Assembly (NCBI RefSeq): GCF_003852235.1
Contig: NZ_CP027732.1
Coordinates: 4,712,001 to 4,776,000 of the forward strand
DNA: 64,000 bases
Source of the DNA: Pseudomonas sp. R4-35-07
GTDB lineage: Bacteria; Pseudomonadota; Gammaproteobacteria; Pseudomonadales; Pseudomonadaceae
Direction of reading: 5' to 3'
A program made the translations under genes and the position numbers. Positions 46,131 through 53,755 of this stretch are shown here, piece by piece (the stretch's first letter is position 1; every line of letters starts with the position of its first letter). The notes below the pieces were generated by a model. It saw nothing but the letters and a program-made list of their open reading frames with translations. It did not search any database and had not been told where the DNA came from.

Positions 46131-46360
46131 AGCGACGGAGGAAAGGTAGCGCAGGAGTGGTTGGGGCTGGAAGTCGGGATCTGTGGCGAGAAATTTCGAT
46201 GGGCCAGCAAATTATGATCTGACTCCGATTACCCGACGGAAAGTGCGTTCGCCAGATCCGTGACTTCGAGGCTCCTCAAGTCAATGGGGAGTTGAAGAAC
46301 TCCCTGCTGAGCTATTCCGCCACAGTTACGTTTGGGATTTATTTCTGCTTATCGCGGATG
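46131..46360. other. Gene-free stretch with small hairpins
   Basis: No ORF with coding character. Two clear hairpins on the plus strand: TGACTT...AAGTCA (46261-46283) and GGGAGTT-GAAG-AACTCCC (46287-46304). These could be part of a longer retron RNA or the end of an older element. Otherwise nothing recognised. Confidence 0.4.
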
Positions 46361-46639
46361 AGGGCGACGCTTCTCGTTTCCGCGGCTACCTCAGGCTATG
46401 CAGTGCCCGCATGGGCACTGTTTGTTACATGCTTATCCGACTCGCTAGTGGCAAAACGCTAGTTTCCTTTGCAATGGTCTGGCGGTAGAGGTATAAACAG
46501 GTTGCTGGACGTACCGTCCAGGTGCTCTTTAAACATGGTGAATATTCTCTGGGCTTGCAGTTGGTGGTTGGGAAACTAACCGGCTTTGGTGTTCTTCAAA
46601 GCTACCTCTCCGCAACGACTCAGTCCCTTAGGTCGTCCT
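46361..46639 (+). ncRNA. Candidate retron msr-msd RNA
   Basis: This interval before the accessory gene and RT has the elements expected of a retron template: short hairpins CAGTGCCC-GCAT-GGGCACTG (46401-46420, followed by TTTGTT) and CTAGTG-GCAAAA-CGCTAG (46445-46462, followed by TTTCC), then a long-range stem between 46482-46493 and 46603-46613 (11 bp, one bulged T) enclosing a perfect 7-bp hairpin at 46505-46521. The ends AGGGCGAC (46361-46368) and GTCGTCCT (46632-46639) can pair over 8 bp with one G-U and could be the a1/a2 repeats. The boundaries and the branching G are guesses. Confidence 0.45.
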
Positions 46640-46801
46640 ATGTGTGTCCTGTGCTTGGGCCGCGCGTCATCGAGGTGTTCTGCGTTAGCGTTGGCTCTAT
46701 GCGCTGACTAATCGCTCCTCGTTAACGTAAAGCTGTCGGTTTACGCAATTGACATATGTTGACGGATGAATTCTACGGTGACGGATTTGGCGGCGGCGAC
46801 G

Positions 46802-46835
46802 GCTTATCGATATTGATAAATCAATATCAATAAGC
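46802..46835. repeat. 34-base near-perfect palindrome before the retron genes
   Basis: GCTTAT-C-GATATTGAT-AA-ATCAATATC-A-ATAAGC: 15 of 16 arm positions pair. AT-rich in contrast to its surroundings and 91 bases before the accessory ORF. Could be an operator or an RNA stem. Confidence 0.8.
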
Positions 46836-46925
46836 AGAACTGTGGTTTGTAGTGGTGTCTTGGAAGTTCCATTCGGCCCGGAATGCTTTGGCGGCGGCAA
46901 TTTCGCCGGCGAAGGAGCTACAACC

Positions 46926-47177
46926 ATGCGTAAGATGAAACCAGTCCGTTCTCGGACTATTCTGAAAAAGCACAATATCCAAGACACCCGCGTTACAGTT
47001 GATAGTGAACGTCCTCATAGCAACGAAGGAAAAGGCAGTCGGTTGAAAGGAATCCGCCAAGCGGTGGAAGGACTTCTGATTCGCCAAGCACTTTTGGAAA
47101 TTTGGGAACGTAAGCTGGAGTACTGGGATGGAGCCTGCGAAGCTGTAGGCAAAGTCCTTGAGGCTGTGTCCTCATGA
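46926..47177 (+). CDS. Small basic retron accessory protein, unassigned
   Basis: 83 aa, preceded by GAAGGAG. The N-terminal third is strongly basic and probably unstructured (MRKMKPVRSRTILKKHN); the C-terminal half is a long amphipathic helix (IRQAVEGLLIRQALLEIWER, then KLEYWDGACEAVGKVLEAV). No HTH, membrane segment, nuclease or ATPase motif. It lies between the non-coding region and the RT, the place where retrons keep their effector or accessory gene. An in-frame ATG at 46842 is less likely. I do not recognise the family. Confidence 0.7.
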   Translation: MRKMKPVRSRTILKKHNIQDTRVTVDSERPHSNEGKGSRLKGIRQAVEGLLIRQALLEIWERKLEYWDGACEAVGKVLEAVSS

Positions 47178-47204
47178 CGCAACAAATCACATCATTCGAA
47201 TTCT

Positions 47205-47240
47205 GAAAGGCCGATCTGAGTATCGGCCTTTCTTCGTTTT
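47205..47240 (+). terminator. Terminator-like hairpin between accessory gene and RT
   Basis: GAAAGGCCGAT-CTGAGT-ATCGGCCTTTC, an 11-bp perfect stem followed by TTCGTTTT. It would end most transcripts before the RT, which starts 13 bases further on. Confidence 0.8.
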
Positions 47241-47252
47241 AGGGATCGGAAT

Positions 47253-48263
47253 ATGGATGCTCCAACGTACCCTCTCAAGCCTATCCACAGCATCCAGGCG
47301 CTAGCTTTGGCGTTGGGTGAGAGCGAACGTCTGCTAGAGCGCCTTGCAGCTCGCGCTGATCGGATGTACCGCCACGTTCCTCAAGAGAAAAAAGGGAAGA
47401 AACGGGATACCTATGATGCACATGAGCCCCTAAAACGGGTACAGCGAAAGCTCGTGGATCGAATTCTCTCAAGAGCAATCTTCCCTAGGTACTTGCACGG
47501 CGGCATAAGAGATATCAAGACCCCCAGAAGTATTCTTAGTAATGCCGCACCCCATGCAGGCGCGAAATACGTCATTCTTCAGGATATTAAAAACTTTTAC
47601 CCCTCCATATCGGTGGATCAGGTCGAGGCCCTGTTTCGCGGGCTGTTTGGGTTTGGTGTACCCGTATCCGCTCTGCTGTCATCCATATGCACTCGCGAGG
47701 GAAGCACTCCTCAAGGGGCGAGCACGAGTGGCTACATCGCGAATCTGATATTTTGGGATGTTGAGCCGAAAATAGTTAGGAGCCTCCTCGACGATGGCTT
47801 CCAATACTCTCGATTCGCTGACGACATAACCATCTCATCTGGTCGGAAGCCATCGTCGGACGAGCTTTCGTTTATTGTTTCGACTGTCACAGGCATGCTG
47901 GCCTCTAAAGGGTGCCATCAGAAGCGGGCTAAGCTTCATATGCGGGTTCGAGGGCAGGGAATCAAGGAAGATGACCAAACCTTTAAACCGCTCACCGTAA
48001 CCGGATTAAGCGTCTATAACAGCGCTCCCGGGTTGACCAAGTTGGAGCGTAAGCGCATACGGTCAGCAGTCAGGGAATTGGAGATCGCGAGCGAGTCAGT
48101 ACGTGATTGGAACGTTCTTGAACCAATGTACCATCGAGCGATGGGGCGGGTAGGGCGTCTGCTCGCTTGCCGCCATCCAGATGGCGAAGCGTTGAAAGCT
48201 CGGCTTAATACATTGAAGCACTCACACCAAAAACCTTTACTGGAACGATATCAGCAAGTATGA
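47253..48263 (+). CDS. Retron-type reverse transcriptase
   Basis: 336 aa RT. Retron hallmarks: NAxxH at N97-H101 (SNAAPHAGAKYV), the metal-binding Asp111 in LQDIKNFYPSIS, PQGASTSGYIANL at 153-165, the catalytic FADD box at 188-191 (YSRFADDITISS; Phe replaces the usual Tyr), and VTG at 249-251 (LTVTGLSVYN). Retron RTs copy part of their own structured RNA into msDNA and, with an accessory protein, act in anti-phage defence. There is no fused domain and no maturase or endonuclease region, so a group II intron origin is unlikely. Confidence 0.92.
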   Translation: MDAPTYPLKPIHSIQALALALGESERLLERLAARADRMYRHVPQEKKGKKRDTYDAHEPLKRVQRKLVDRILSRAIFPRYLHGGIRDIKTPRSILSNAAPHAGAKYVILQDIKNFYPSISVDQVEALFRGLFGFGVPVSALLSSICTREGSTPQGASTSGYIANLIFWDVEPKIVRSLLDDGFQYSRFADDITISSGRKPSSDELSFIVSTVTGMLASKGCHQKRAKLHMRVRGQGIKEDDQTFKPLTVTGLSVYNSAPGLTKLERKRIRSAVRELEIASESVRDWNVLEPMYHRAMGRVGRLLACRHPDGEALKARLNTLKHSHQKPLLERYQQV

Positions 48264-48437
48264 ACGCAACCATTTTTAGGGAAGTTACACGGCGCTAGTG
48301 TGCCCATGGTTGCTGCTCCGCCTGAGCAAGCGAACGAGCTGTTACGCTGGGGCTTCAGCATTCAGAATGCTACATATTTATTGCAGGCCCCTGGGTAACA
48401 CTCCCTCCTGACTCCCACACCAAAGGCAATGACGCAT
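48264..48437 (+). other. Spacer after the RT with a short coding remnant
   Basis: Together with the repeat that follows it makes a 332-base gap. From 48305 a 30-codon frame reads MVAAPPEQANELLRWGFSIQ then NATYLLQAPG and a stop. It has no ribosome binding site and looks like a leftover C-terminus of an unidentified gene. Nothing else seen. Confidence 0.35.
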
Positions 48438-48572
48438 GATCGTTCCCACGCTCTGCGTGGGAATGCCACCCCGGACGCTCCGCGTCCTGCTTTCAGCGCA
48501 AAATCCGGCACTTGCGCAATGGTGACGCGGAGCGTCACGGGATGCATTCCCACGCGGAGCGAGGGAACGATC
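48438..48572. repeat. Long palindromic intergenic repeat, copy 3
   Basis: Starts gatcgttcccacgctctgcg and ends cacgcggagcgagggaacga. Longer than the other two copies by a 20-30 base insert between the inner hairpins. Confidence 0.9.
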
Positions 48573-48595
48573 ACACTGTCCCCTTTTCGGGCTAT

Positions 48596-49144
48596 TCAGT
48601 AGTCACATCCGCTCGATCCACCAAATCGGGTCTCCCGCAGGCAAACATGCCGCCAGCTATTGAGCAACAGTGGGGCATAGCTGCAAGACGCACCGGTTTT
48701 ATTGATCGCGACTTGCACCGACTCCATGTCACCGCGGCTGACAGGGACGGATATTTCGCAGCAGTCTTGAGTTTTTGAACAGGCCGAAATGGTCGTGTCA
48801 TTTCGCTCGCGCCCATTCACCGAGACGACCAACGCTGTGTTGTCACAGTGGCCGGTCAAACCTTCTCCCGTGACAATAAAAGAGGTGGTTGGCGGGTTAC
48901 CAGTCCCTCCCCCAAACCCTAGCGGAATAAGGAACAGAGAATGAGCGTAGCTTTCCCCGGCACTTACCGTTGAGATCGTGACGGGTGGGTTACAGGACTG
49001 ATTGACCCACGCCACGTGGGACACCGGTTTCCAATCGCGGTCATCAGTGACGTTCCAATGTTTGCCACTGCGGTAGTCATAGCAACCGTTCAGGCCTGCG
49101 ACGGCGGTGAGTACCAGAAGAATTGCCGCCCGTGTTGTTTTCAT
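48596..49144 (-). CDS. Hypothetical Cys-rich lipoprotein
   Basis: 182 aa. Signal peptide with lipobox AVAGLNGC, so the mature protein is probably lipid-anchored. The rest is polar with nine further Cys (e.g. SACSKTQDCCEISV, GASCSYAP, HVCLRETRFGGSSGC), suggesting disulfides in the periplasm or at the surface. No family recognised. It starts MKTTRAAILLVLTAV and is divergent from the small membrane protein at 49298. Confidence 0.7.
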   Translation of the reverse strand: MKTTRAAILLVLTAVAGLNGCYDYRSGKHWNVTDDRDWKPVSHVAWVNQSCNPPVTISTVSAGESYAHSLFLIPLGFGGGTGNPPTTSFIVTGEGLTGHCDNTALVVSVNGRERNDTTISACSKTQDCCEISVPVSRGDMESVQVAINKTGASCSYAPLLLNSWRHVCLRETRFGGSSGCDY

Positions 49145-49297
49145 GGTTGACCCGCTTTTCCATTAAGGTTTTGATTGCCTGCACTCAGTTAAACCGGACA
49201 TTAAAAGAGGACGGGGTTTCCAGAAAAAATGATCCGTTCCCTTTTCGGGTTTCCGATTGGGGTCCACCGGTCTTTCGACGAAGTAACATAGGAAATC

Positions 49298-49633
49298 ATG
49301 GCATTCACAGCTACCTGCGTTGTGTCCCTGTTTTTTTGGACTGTTGTTTCAGCAATCACAGGAACTAAAGAGCCTTGGGACCTGGTTAGTTATTGGACGA
49401 TCATCTATCCCGCCGCGCTTGCTCTGTCAGCGATTCTTGGAGCCGTGTTAAAAAGCGCCCAGTGGTACGCAGGCGCCGTCGTAATGCTTGCTCAAATCCC
49501 CGTGGTGCTGGTTATTTCTGGTGCTTCCCCGTTGCTGGGCGTCGGTATCCTGTATGCGGCTGTTCTCTCAATTCCGGCGATAACGTTATCTTGGCTCGCC
49601 GGCAAAGTGCGGCAGGCTTACATCACGCCATAA
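49298..49633 (+). CDS. Small membrane protein of unknown function
   Basis: 111 aa with four predicted hydrophobic helices (TCVVSLFFWTVVSAIT, YWTIIYPAALALSAILGAV, WYAGAVVMLAQIPVVLVIS, LLGVGILYAAVLSIPAITLS). ATG preceded by ATAGGAAATC. No recognised family. Confidence 0.6.
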   Translation: MAFTATCVVSLFFWTVVSAITGTKEPWDLVSYWTIIYPAALALSAILGAVLKSAQWYAGAVVMLAQIPVVLVISGASPLLGVGILYAAVLSIPAITLSWLAGKVRQAYITP

Positions 49634-49703
49634 AGCCCTGGTGGTTCTTTCTTAAAAATTAGACGGCTGGAAAATAGTCGCTGAAGCTATGAACCCAGCG
49701 CCC

Positions 49704-50075
49704 TCATTCAGGCTTGGCGTCAGGCACCCACAATGTGCACGATGTTGCGGCCTGGGCGATCAGCCAATCATGATCACGTTTGGCGAGGGGCCGTGGCATC
49801 CCGGCAGAGACCCGAAGTGCCATTCTGTGGGCACCCGTGACTTCGCTTTCACTCGGGGTCGCCTCCCCCAGTTTTGTATTGTTCTTGAGCCCGCCAATGG
49901 CACCATGCAGTGCGAGCGCCTGTTTGTAGGTGTCGGCACTCTCTTCAACGATAGATACCGCGATAAAGGCGGCATTTGAGCAGCGATCCATCTTTTCCCA
50001 CTGCTTCAGCTGCGCTTCTGTGCCGAGGGCGGCCGCTGATGACAACAAGACCATAAAGCCAATTAAACAACGCAT
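49704..50075 (-). CDS. Small secreted hypothetical protein
   Basis: 123 aa from MRCLIGFMVLLSSAAALGTE, with a good ribosome binding site (GGGAGG). Signal peptide cleaved near ALG-TE. The mature part is helical (LKQWEKMDRCSNAAFIAVSI, ESADTYKQALALHGAIGGLK) with two Cys that could form a disulfide. Unknown function. Confidence 0.65.
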   Translation of the reverse strand: MRCLIGFMVLLSSAAALGTEAQLKQWEKMDRCSNAAFIAVSIVEESADTYKQALALHGAIGGLKNNTKLGEATPSESEVTGAHRMALRVSAGMPRPLAKRDHDWLIAQAATSCTLWVPDAKPE

Positions 50076-50265
50076 TGTTTGCCTCCCTTCAAATAATTGA
50101 CCGCTGTAATACCTCATCAAAAGCTGGCGAGCAATATGGGCAACACTTACACCACGTATCCCATAAGCCTCTAACAACTGCCAAACGCTTCACAACAAGG
50201 GGTCTTTTTTTTCACGCGCAGAACAGTGATCATCGCCCTCCCCTAAAGCCCCAGGAACAGAGACC

Positions 50266-50595
50266 ATGGAATTGACGCTGGAAGCGGTTGCGCTCTTTGC
50301 ACTGAAGCTGGTGCACGAGACAGACGGCGGCAGTCCGGTTTTGCGGGATGATCCGGTGATGCAAGCGTATGACCGCGAGGTGTTTGGGTTGTTGGTGCGC
50401 CAGGGGGATGTAGAGACGATTCAGCTCAAAATCGATGAGTGCATCAGGCAGGCGCTGACTGCACTGGGTGGAACCGATACGGTAATGGGGCGCGAACTGC
50501 AACGACTGGCAACCGCCGTACACAATACGGACCAGCTCGACGCACTGGTCGCACCGCTAACCACCCTCAAGGACTACCTGAAAGACATCCAGTGA
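50266..50595 (+). CDS. Hypothetical helical protein
   Basis: 109 aa, soluble, predicted all-helical (MELTLEAVALFALKLVHETD, LKIDECIRQALTALGG). AGGAACAGAGACC precedes the ATG. Its 3' end overlaps the convergent LysE gene by 39 bases. No family recognised. Confidence 0.6.
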   Translation: MELTLEAVALFALKLVHETDGGSPVLRDDPVMQAYDREVFGLLVRQGDVETIQLKIDECIRQALTALGGTDTVMGRELQRLATAVHNTDQLDALVAPLTTLKDYLKDIQ

Positions 50596-51204
50596 ATCGG
50601 TGATCAGCATTCCGGCGAGATACACCATCAACACCGCCACGCCAGCATCCAGCCAGCGCCACACCACCGGCGTCCGAAACAACCTCGTCAAGCGCTGACA
50701 GCCAAGCGCCAACACTACAAACCACAGTAGCGACGCGGTCATCGCCCCCGTCGCAAAGAGTGCTTGCTGGCCTGCCGGTTTAGCGGCACCGATCGAGCCG
50801 ATCAGCACGACGGTATCGAGCCACGCGTAGGGGTTGGCAAAACCCAGCACCATCGCCGCACGCAACAGCCCTCGTTGCGAATGGCCGACTTGGGTATCCG
50901 GCATGGACTGGTCACGCAGGCAAGCCAGCAGGCGCTGTCCACCGAACCACAGCAAATAGGCCGCACCGGAAAGTAGCAAGAGCGCTACCAGATTGGGACG
51001 GCTGTCCAATAGCGAACCCAAACCTGTGATGCCTACGGCGATCAACAGCATATCGGAGACGACGCAGACGGCGACCACTCCCCAGATGGGACCACGGCTG
51101 ACACCTTGGCGGATGACCAAGGTGTCTTTCGGGCCTGGGGCTGCGAACAGACCGATGCCCAGGAGCAGGCCTTCGAGGTAGAGCGCGTTGAAGTAAGGAA
51201 ACAT
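50557..51204 (-). CDS. LysE/ArgO-type amino acid exporter
   Basis: 215 aa, six predicted membrane helices. Start MFPYFNALYLEGLLLGIGLF; FAAPGPKDTLVIRQGVSRG is the LysE N-terminal signature and GFANPYAWLDTVVLIGS the second-half NPxAxLD motif typical of LysE/ArgO (basic amino acid export). It is followed by no partner. About 3 kb away are two further LysE-superfamily genes beside the halogenase. Confidence 0.88.
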   Translation of the reverse strand: MFPYFNALYLEGLLLGIGLFAAPGPKDTLVIRQGVSRGPIWGVVAVCVVSDMLLIAVGITGLGSLLDSRPNLVALLLLSGAAYLLWFGGQRLLACLRDQSMPDTQVGHSQRGLLRAAMVLGFANPYAWLDTVVLIGSIGAAKPAGQQALFATGAMTASLLWFVVLALGCQRLTRLFRTPVVWRWLDAGVAVLMVYLAGMLITDSLDVFQVVLEGG

Positions 51205-51342
51205 GGAATGTTCGACTCCCGACGGGAAAAGCTCGTCAGTGGCTGTTCCGGCAGATGTAAAGGAATGCAACACACACTAGGTTCGCAAGCATGTGAGAAA
51301 CCGCGACACTGGATATAGCCAACCAAAAATAGGGACCTATCC

Positions 51343-51474
51343 ATGTCCTTCACAACGTCGCCAGCTGGGAGTAAGTGTGCCTTGCTCATTACGCGTAGTG
51401 GCGAGCAGGTTGTTCTTTTTGGTGAACAAGGTGAGCAGCCTCACCGAGGACTGGGGGATCACAACCGAATATGA
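51343..51474 (+). CDS. Possible 43-aa ORF overlapping the XRE gene start
   Basis: Encodes MSFTTSPAGSKCALLITRSG, EQVVLFGEQGEQPHRG and a short tail. AGGGA lies 8 bases before ATG, and its stop overlaps the next ATG (ATGA). The sequence is protein-like but I know no homolog; it may only relay translation. Confidence 0.35.
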   Translation: MSFTTSPAGSKCALLITRSGEQVVLFGEQGEQPHRGLGDHNRI

Positions 51475-52253
51475 GTATCAAGACACGCGACACCCTCCGA
51501 GCCCTGGTCGTACGGCGCAGCCGGGAACTGGGTAAGTCCATGACAACCCTGGCCAAGGAGGCCGGCATTTCCCGGACCTACCTATATGGGCTGGCAGGCG
51601 GCGCCTCACAAGATCCGTCGGTACGCACATTGATCAAACTGGCCAAAGTGCTGCAGGTTTCCCCGCTGCTGCTGTTCCGTTACTTCGCCGATTTGGCGGG
51701 CGCTCCGGTTGACTCCAACTCAATGGCGACCACCAACCGGGCTGTAGGCCTGCGTGATTCAAGCGACATCGCCGTCTTCAACGCAGACGTCACCACGCCC
51801 GACCAGACCGTCGTGCTGCCTGGCGAAATTTTTCAGAAAACATGGGAGATCCAGAACCTCGGCACACGCCCGTGGCTGGGTCGAAAACTGGTACGCGTTG
51901 ACGGTGAATATGTCATAGCCCGACGCACCGCCATGGGCGCGCCATTGGAAGTCGTGATGGACACGTACCTGCGCAGCCTTAACAACGAAACCCTCATCGC
52001 AGAAACACTGCCTGGGCAACCGATGCATATCACTGTGGAATTCGCCGCGTCCAAGGAAACCTGCGCAGTCACTTTCATCTGGCGGATCGAGGATGAACAC
52101 GGGCAACCGTGCTACGCGCCTGAGTTCATTTTGCATGTGATCGTAAACGTGATGGCGCGCGGAACTACGATTATCAATTTATGCGCGTCACAACAAGCAT
52201 TTGACTTTTTAAACATCTCTAAGCAAAGCAACAAAAAGTTTAAAAGACCTTAA
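51471..52253 (+). CDS. XRE regulator with NBR1-Ig-like domain
   Basis: 260 aa. N-terminal helix-turn-helix (about 8-70: TLRALVVRRSRELGKSMTTL, GISRTYLYGLAGG). C-terminal beta-sandwich (about 105-235) with FQKTWEIQNLGTRPWLGRKL and GQPMHITVEFAASKETCAV, the pattern of the NBR1 (Next-to-BRCA1) Ig-like domain found in some bacterial regulators and extracellular proteins. The extra tail is Lys/Asn-rich. Probably a sensor-repressor for nearby genes; ligand unknown. Confidence 0.8.
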   Translation: MSIKTRDTLRALVVRRSRELGKSMTTLAKEAGISRTYLYGLAGGASQDPSVRTLIKLAKVLQVSPLLLFRYFADLAGAPVDSNSMATTNRAVGLRDSSDIAVFNADVTTPDQTVVLPGEIFQKTWEIQNLGTRPWLGRKLVRVDGEYVIARRTAMGAPLEVVMDTYLRSLNNETLIAETLPGQPMHITVEFAASKETCAVTFIWRIEDEHGQPCYAPEFILHVIVNVMARGTTIINLCASQQAFDFLNISKQSNKKFKRP

Positions 52254-52308
52254 ACCCATGAAACATACTCACATCAAAAATATCTTTTTTGCACATCTGC
52301 GAAGTTAT

Positions 52309-52764
52309 TCAGAGTGCAGGCAGTTTCCGCTCAACAGTTTTTATTATTGAAGTATTGGTATCGGCTAATCGCGTCATCTGCTGGAGGGTTTGATCCAGGT
52401 GCTGTACAGAATCAACATAAAGATGACAGACAAAACTGTCATCACCCGTGATTTTGTAACAGAGGACACACTCCTCAAGGTTCTTGATCAACTCCTCAAT
52501 CTCTTGAAACTTTCCCGGCAATGGTTTTACCCGAACCAGTGCCTGTAGCGCATATCCTAAAGCCTGCGCATCCAGTTCGACACTGAACCCGGAAATGACC
52601 CCCGCGACCTCCAGACGTTTGAGACGCTCGCTGCAGCCGGGAGCAGACAGACCCACTTGACGACTGAGCGCTCGGATGGAGGTCCTAGAGTTTTCGTAGA
52701 GAGCCAAAATAAGGGCGCGATCAATGGGGTCCAATTTTTGAGCGCTTTTTGTAAGCTTTTTCAT
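52309..52764 (-). CDS. Lrp/AsnC-family regulator
   Basis: 151 aa. HTH (LDPIDRALILALYENSRTSI, VGLSAPGCSERLKRLEV) and C-terminal RAM domain (about 80-150) that binds amino acids in this family. Start MKKLTKSAQKLDPID. Divergent from the halogenase gene with a 183-base AT-rich spacer, a layout typical of a local regulator that responds to the amino acid handled by its neighbours. Confidence 0.9.
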   Translation of the reverse strand: MKKLTKSAQKLDPIDRALILALYENSRTSIRALSRQVGLSAPGCSERLKRLEVAGVISGFSVELDAQALGYALQALVRVKPLPGKFQEIEELIKNLEECVLCYKITGDDSFVCHLYVDSVQHLDQTLQQMTRLADTNTSIIKTVERKLPAL

Positions 52765-52947
52765 ACGATGGGCCTTACGAAAATTAAAGAAATCACATGA
52801 AAACCTTACATACCATGGATTCATAAAAAAATAATAGATTTTTTGTAAATTGGCTCCTATTGTTTTTTCAAACGGTCACCCGCAGTACCGCCAGGCAGCA
52901 AGGCATACATTGCCTATATTTCAGTTTAAACCTTTAGAGGAATTGAA

Positions 52948-53712
52948 ATGAATCATGCACTCGATGCTACTACTCTGCAAAAACACCACGACGACAATTT
53001 CCCTGAAGAGCGGATATTCTTACTGCGCAATGAGTTTGCCCGAAATGGATTTATAAAATTGCGGGATATCGTAGACGACACCTTGCGTCAGCGCATCACC
53101 AATGAAGTCCATGGACTTATCGACCGTCAGATTGAAAGGAGGGACTTACACCTGGCGACTACCGATAATACACCGCGATACATGAGTGTCGTTCGCAGCG
53201 AGTTTATATCGGAAAACAGCGCAATTATAAGCACTCTATCCAAAAGTGAAGTATTACTCAACACACTGTCCTTGATTGCAGATACCAATATTGTCGCTTC
53301 AGTCTCCAAGGATGAAGAATACCTGATCACCAGACAGGAGCGTAAAGGTGACACTCATGGCTGGCATTGGGGCGATTACAGTTTTGCACTGATCTGGATT
53401 ATCGAGACGCCACCCATTTCCAAAGGCGGGATGCTTCAGTGCGTTCCTCACACCACGTGGGATAAATCCAATCCCAGGATTCACGAAATCCTGTGCAATA
53501 ATCCGATTGCCACTTATGGCTTTACAACTGGCGATATTTATTTTCTGCGTACTGACACGACCCTCCATCGCACTATTCCACTCAATGAAGATGCCATTCG
53601 AATCATTCTTAACATGACATGGGCAGATGAAAAATACCTCGACAGAAACCTGCACGGTAATGATCGGTGGTGGGAGAACCAACATGCTGAGGCTGCTAAA
53701 AGCCTGACTTGA
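52948..53712 (+). CDS. Fe(II)/2-oxoglutarate radical halogenase (BesD/Hal type), free amino acid
   Basis: 254 aa. The facial triad reads H140-W-G142 (THGWHWGDYSFALIWI) with distal H207 (TTLHRTIPL) and the 2OG-binding Arg218 (AIRIILNMTW). Gly in place of the usual Asp is the halogenase signature, leaving a site for chloride; hydroxylases of this family keep HxD. R77, E123, H137, D143, N222, T224, W241 and W242 all fall where I recall the substrate contacts of the lysine halogenase BesD, so a lysine- or ornithine-like free amino acid is the likely substrate. First gene of a four-gene cluster; ATG follows AGAGGAATTGAA. Confidence 0.8.
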   Translation: MNHALDATTLQKHHDDNFPEERIFLLRNEFARNGFIKLRDIVDDTLRQRITNEVHGLIDRQIERRDLHLATTDNTPRYMSVVRSEFISENSAIISTLSKSEVLLNTLSLIADTNIVASVSKDEEYLITRQERKGDTHGWHWGDYSFALIWIIETPPISKGGMLQCVPHTTWDKSNPRIHEILCNNPIATYGFTTGDIYFLRTDTTLHRTIPLNEDAIRIILNMTWADEKYLDRNLHGNDRWWENQHAEAAKSLT

Positions 53713-53755
53713 AACATAGCCTTCTGATTATCCATAAGCCCCACAGGATTAAGAT

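Noticed and set aside
46749..46777. Promoter TTGACA with a 16-17-base spacer before the retron genes
   Set aside because: The -35 is perfect but the -10 candidates (TTCTAC, TCTACG) are too poor to call.
46926..47177. Retron accessory as an HTH regulator or a membrane effector
   Set aside because: No HTH spacing and no hydrophobic helix long enough to cross a membrane.
47253..48263. Reverse transcriptase as a group II intron or DGR enzyme
   Set aside because: No maturase domain, no intron RNA features, no variable-repeat/template-repeat pair; NAxxH and VTG point to retrons.
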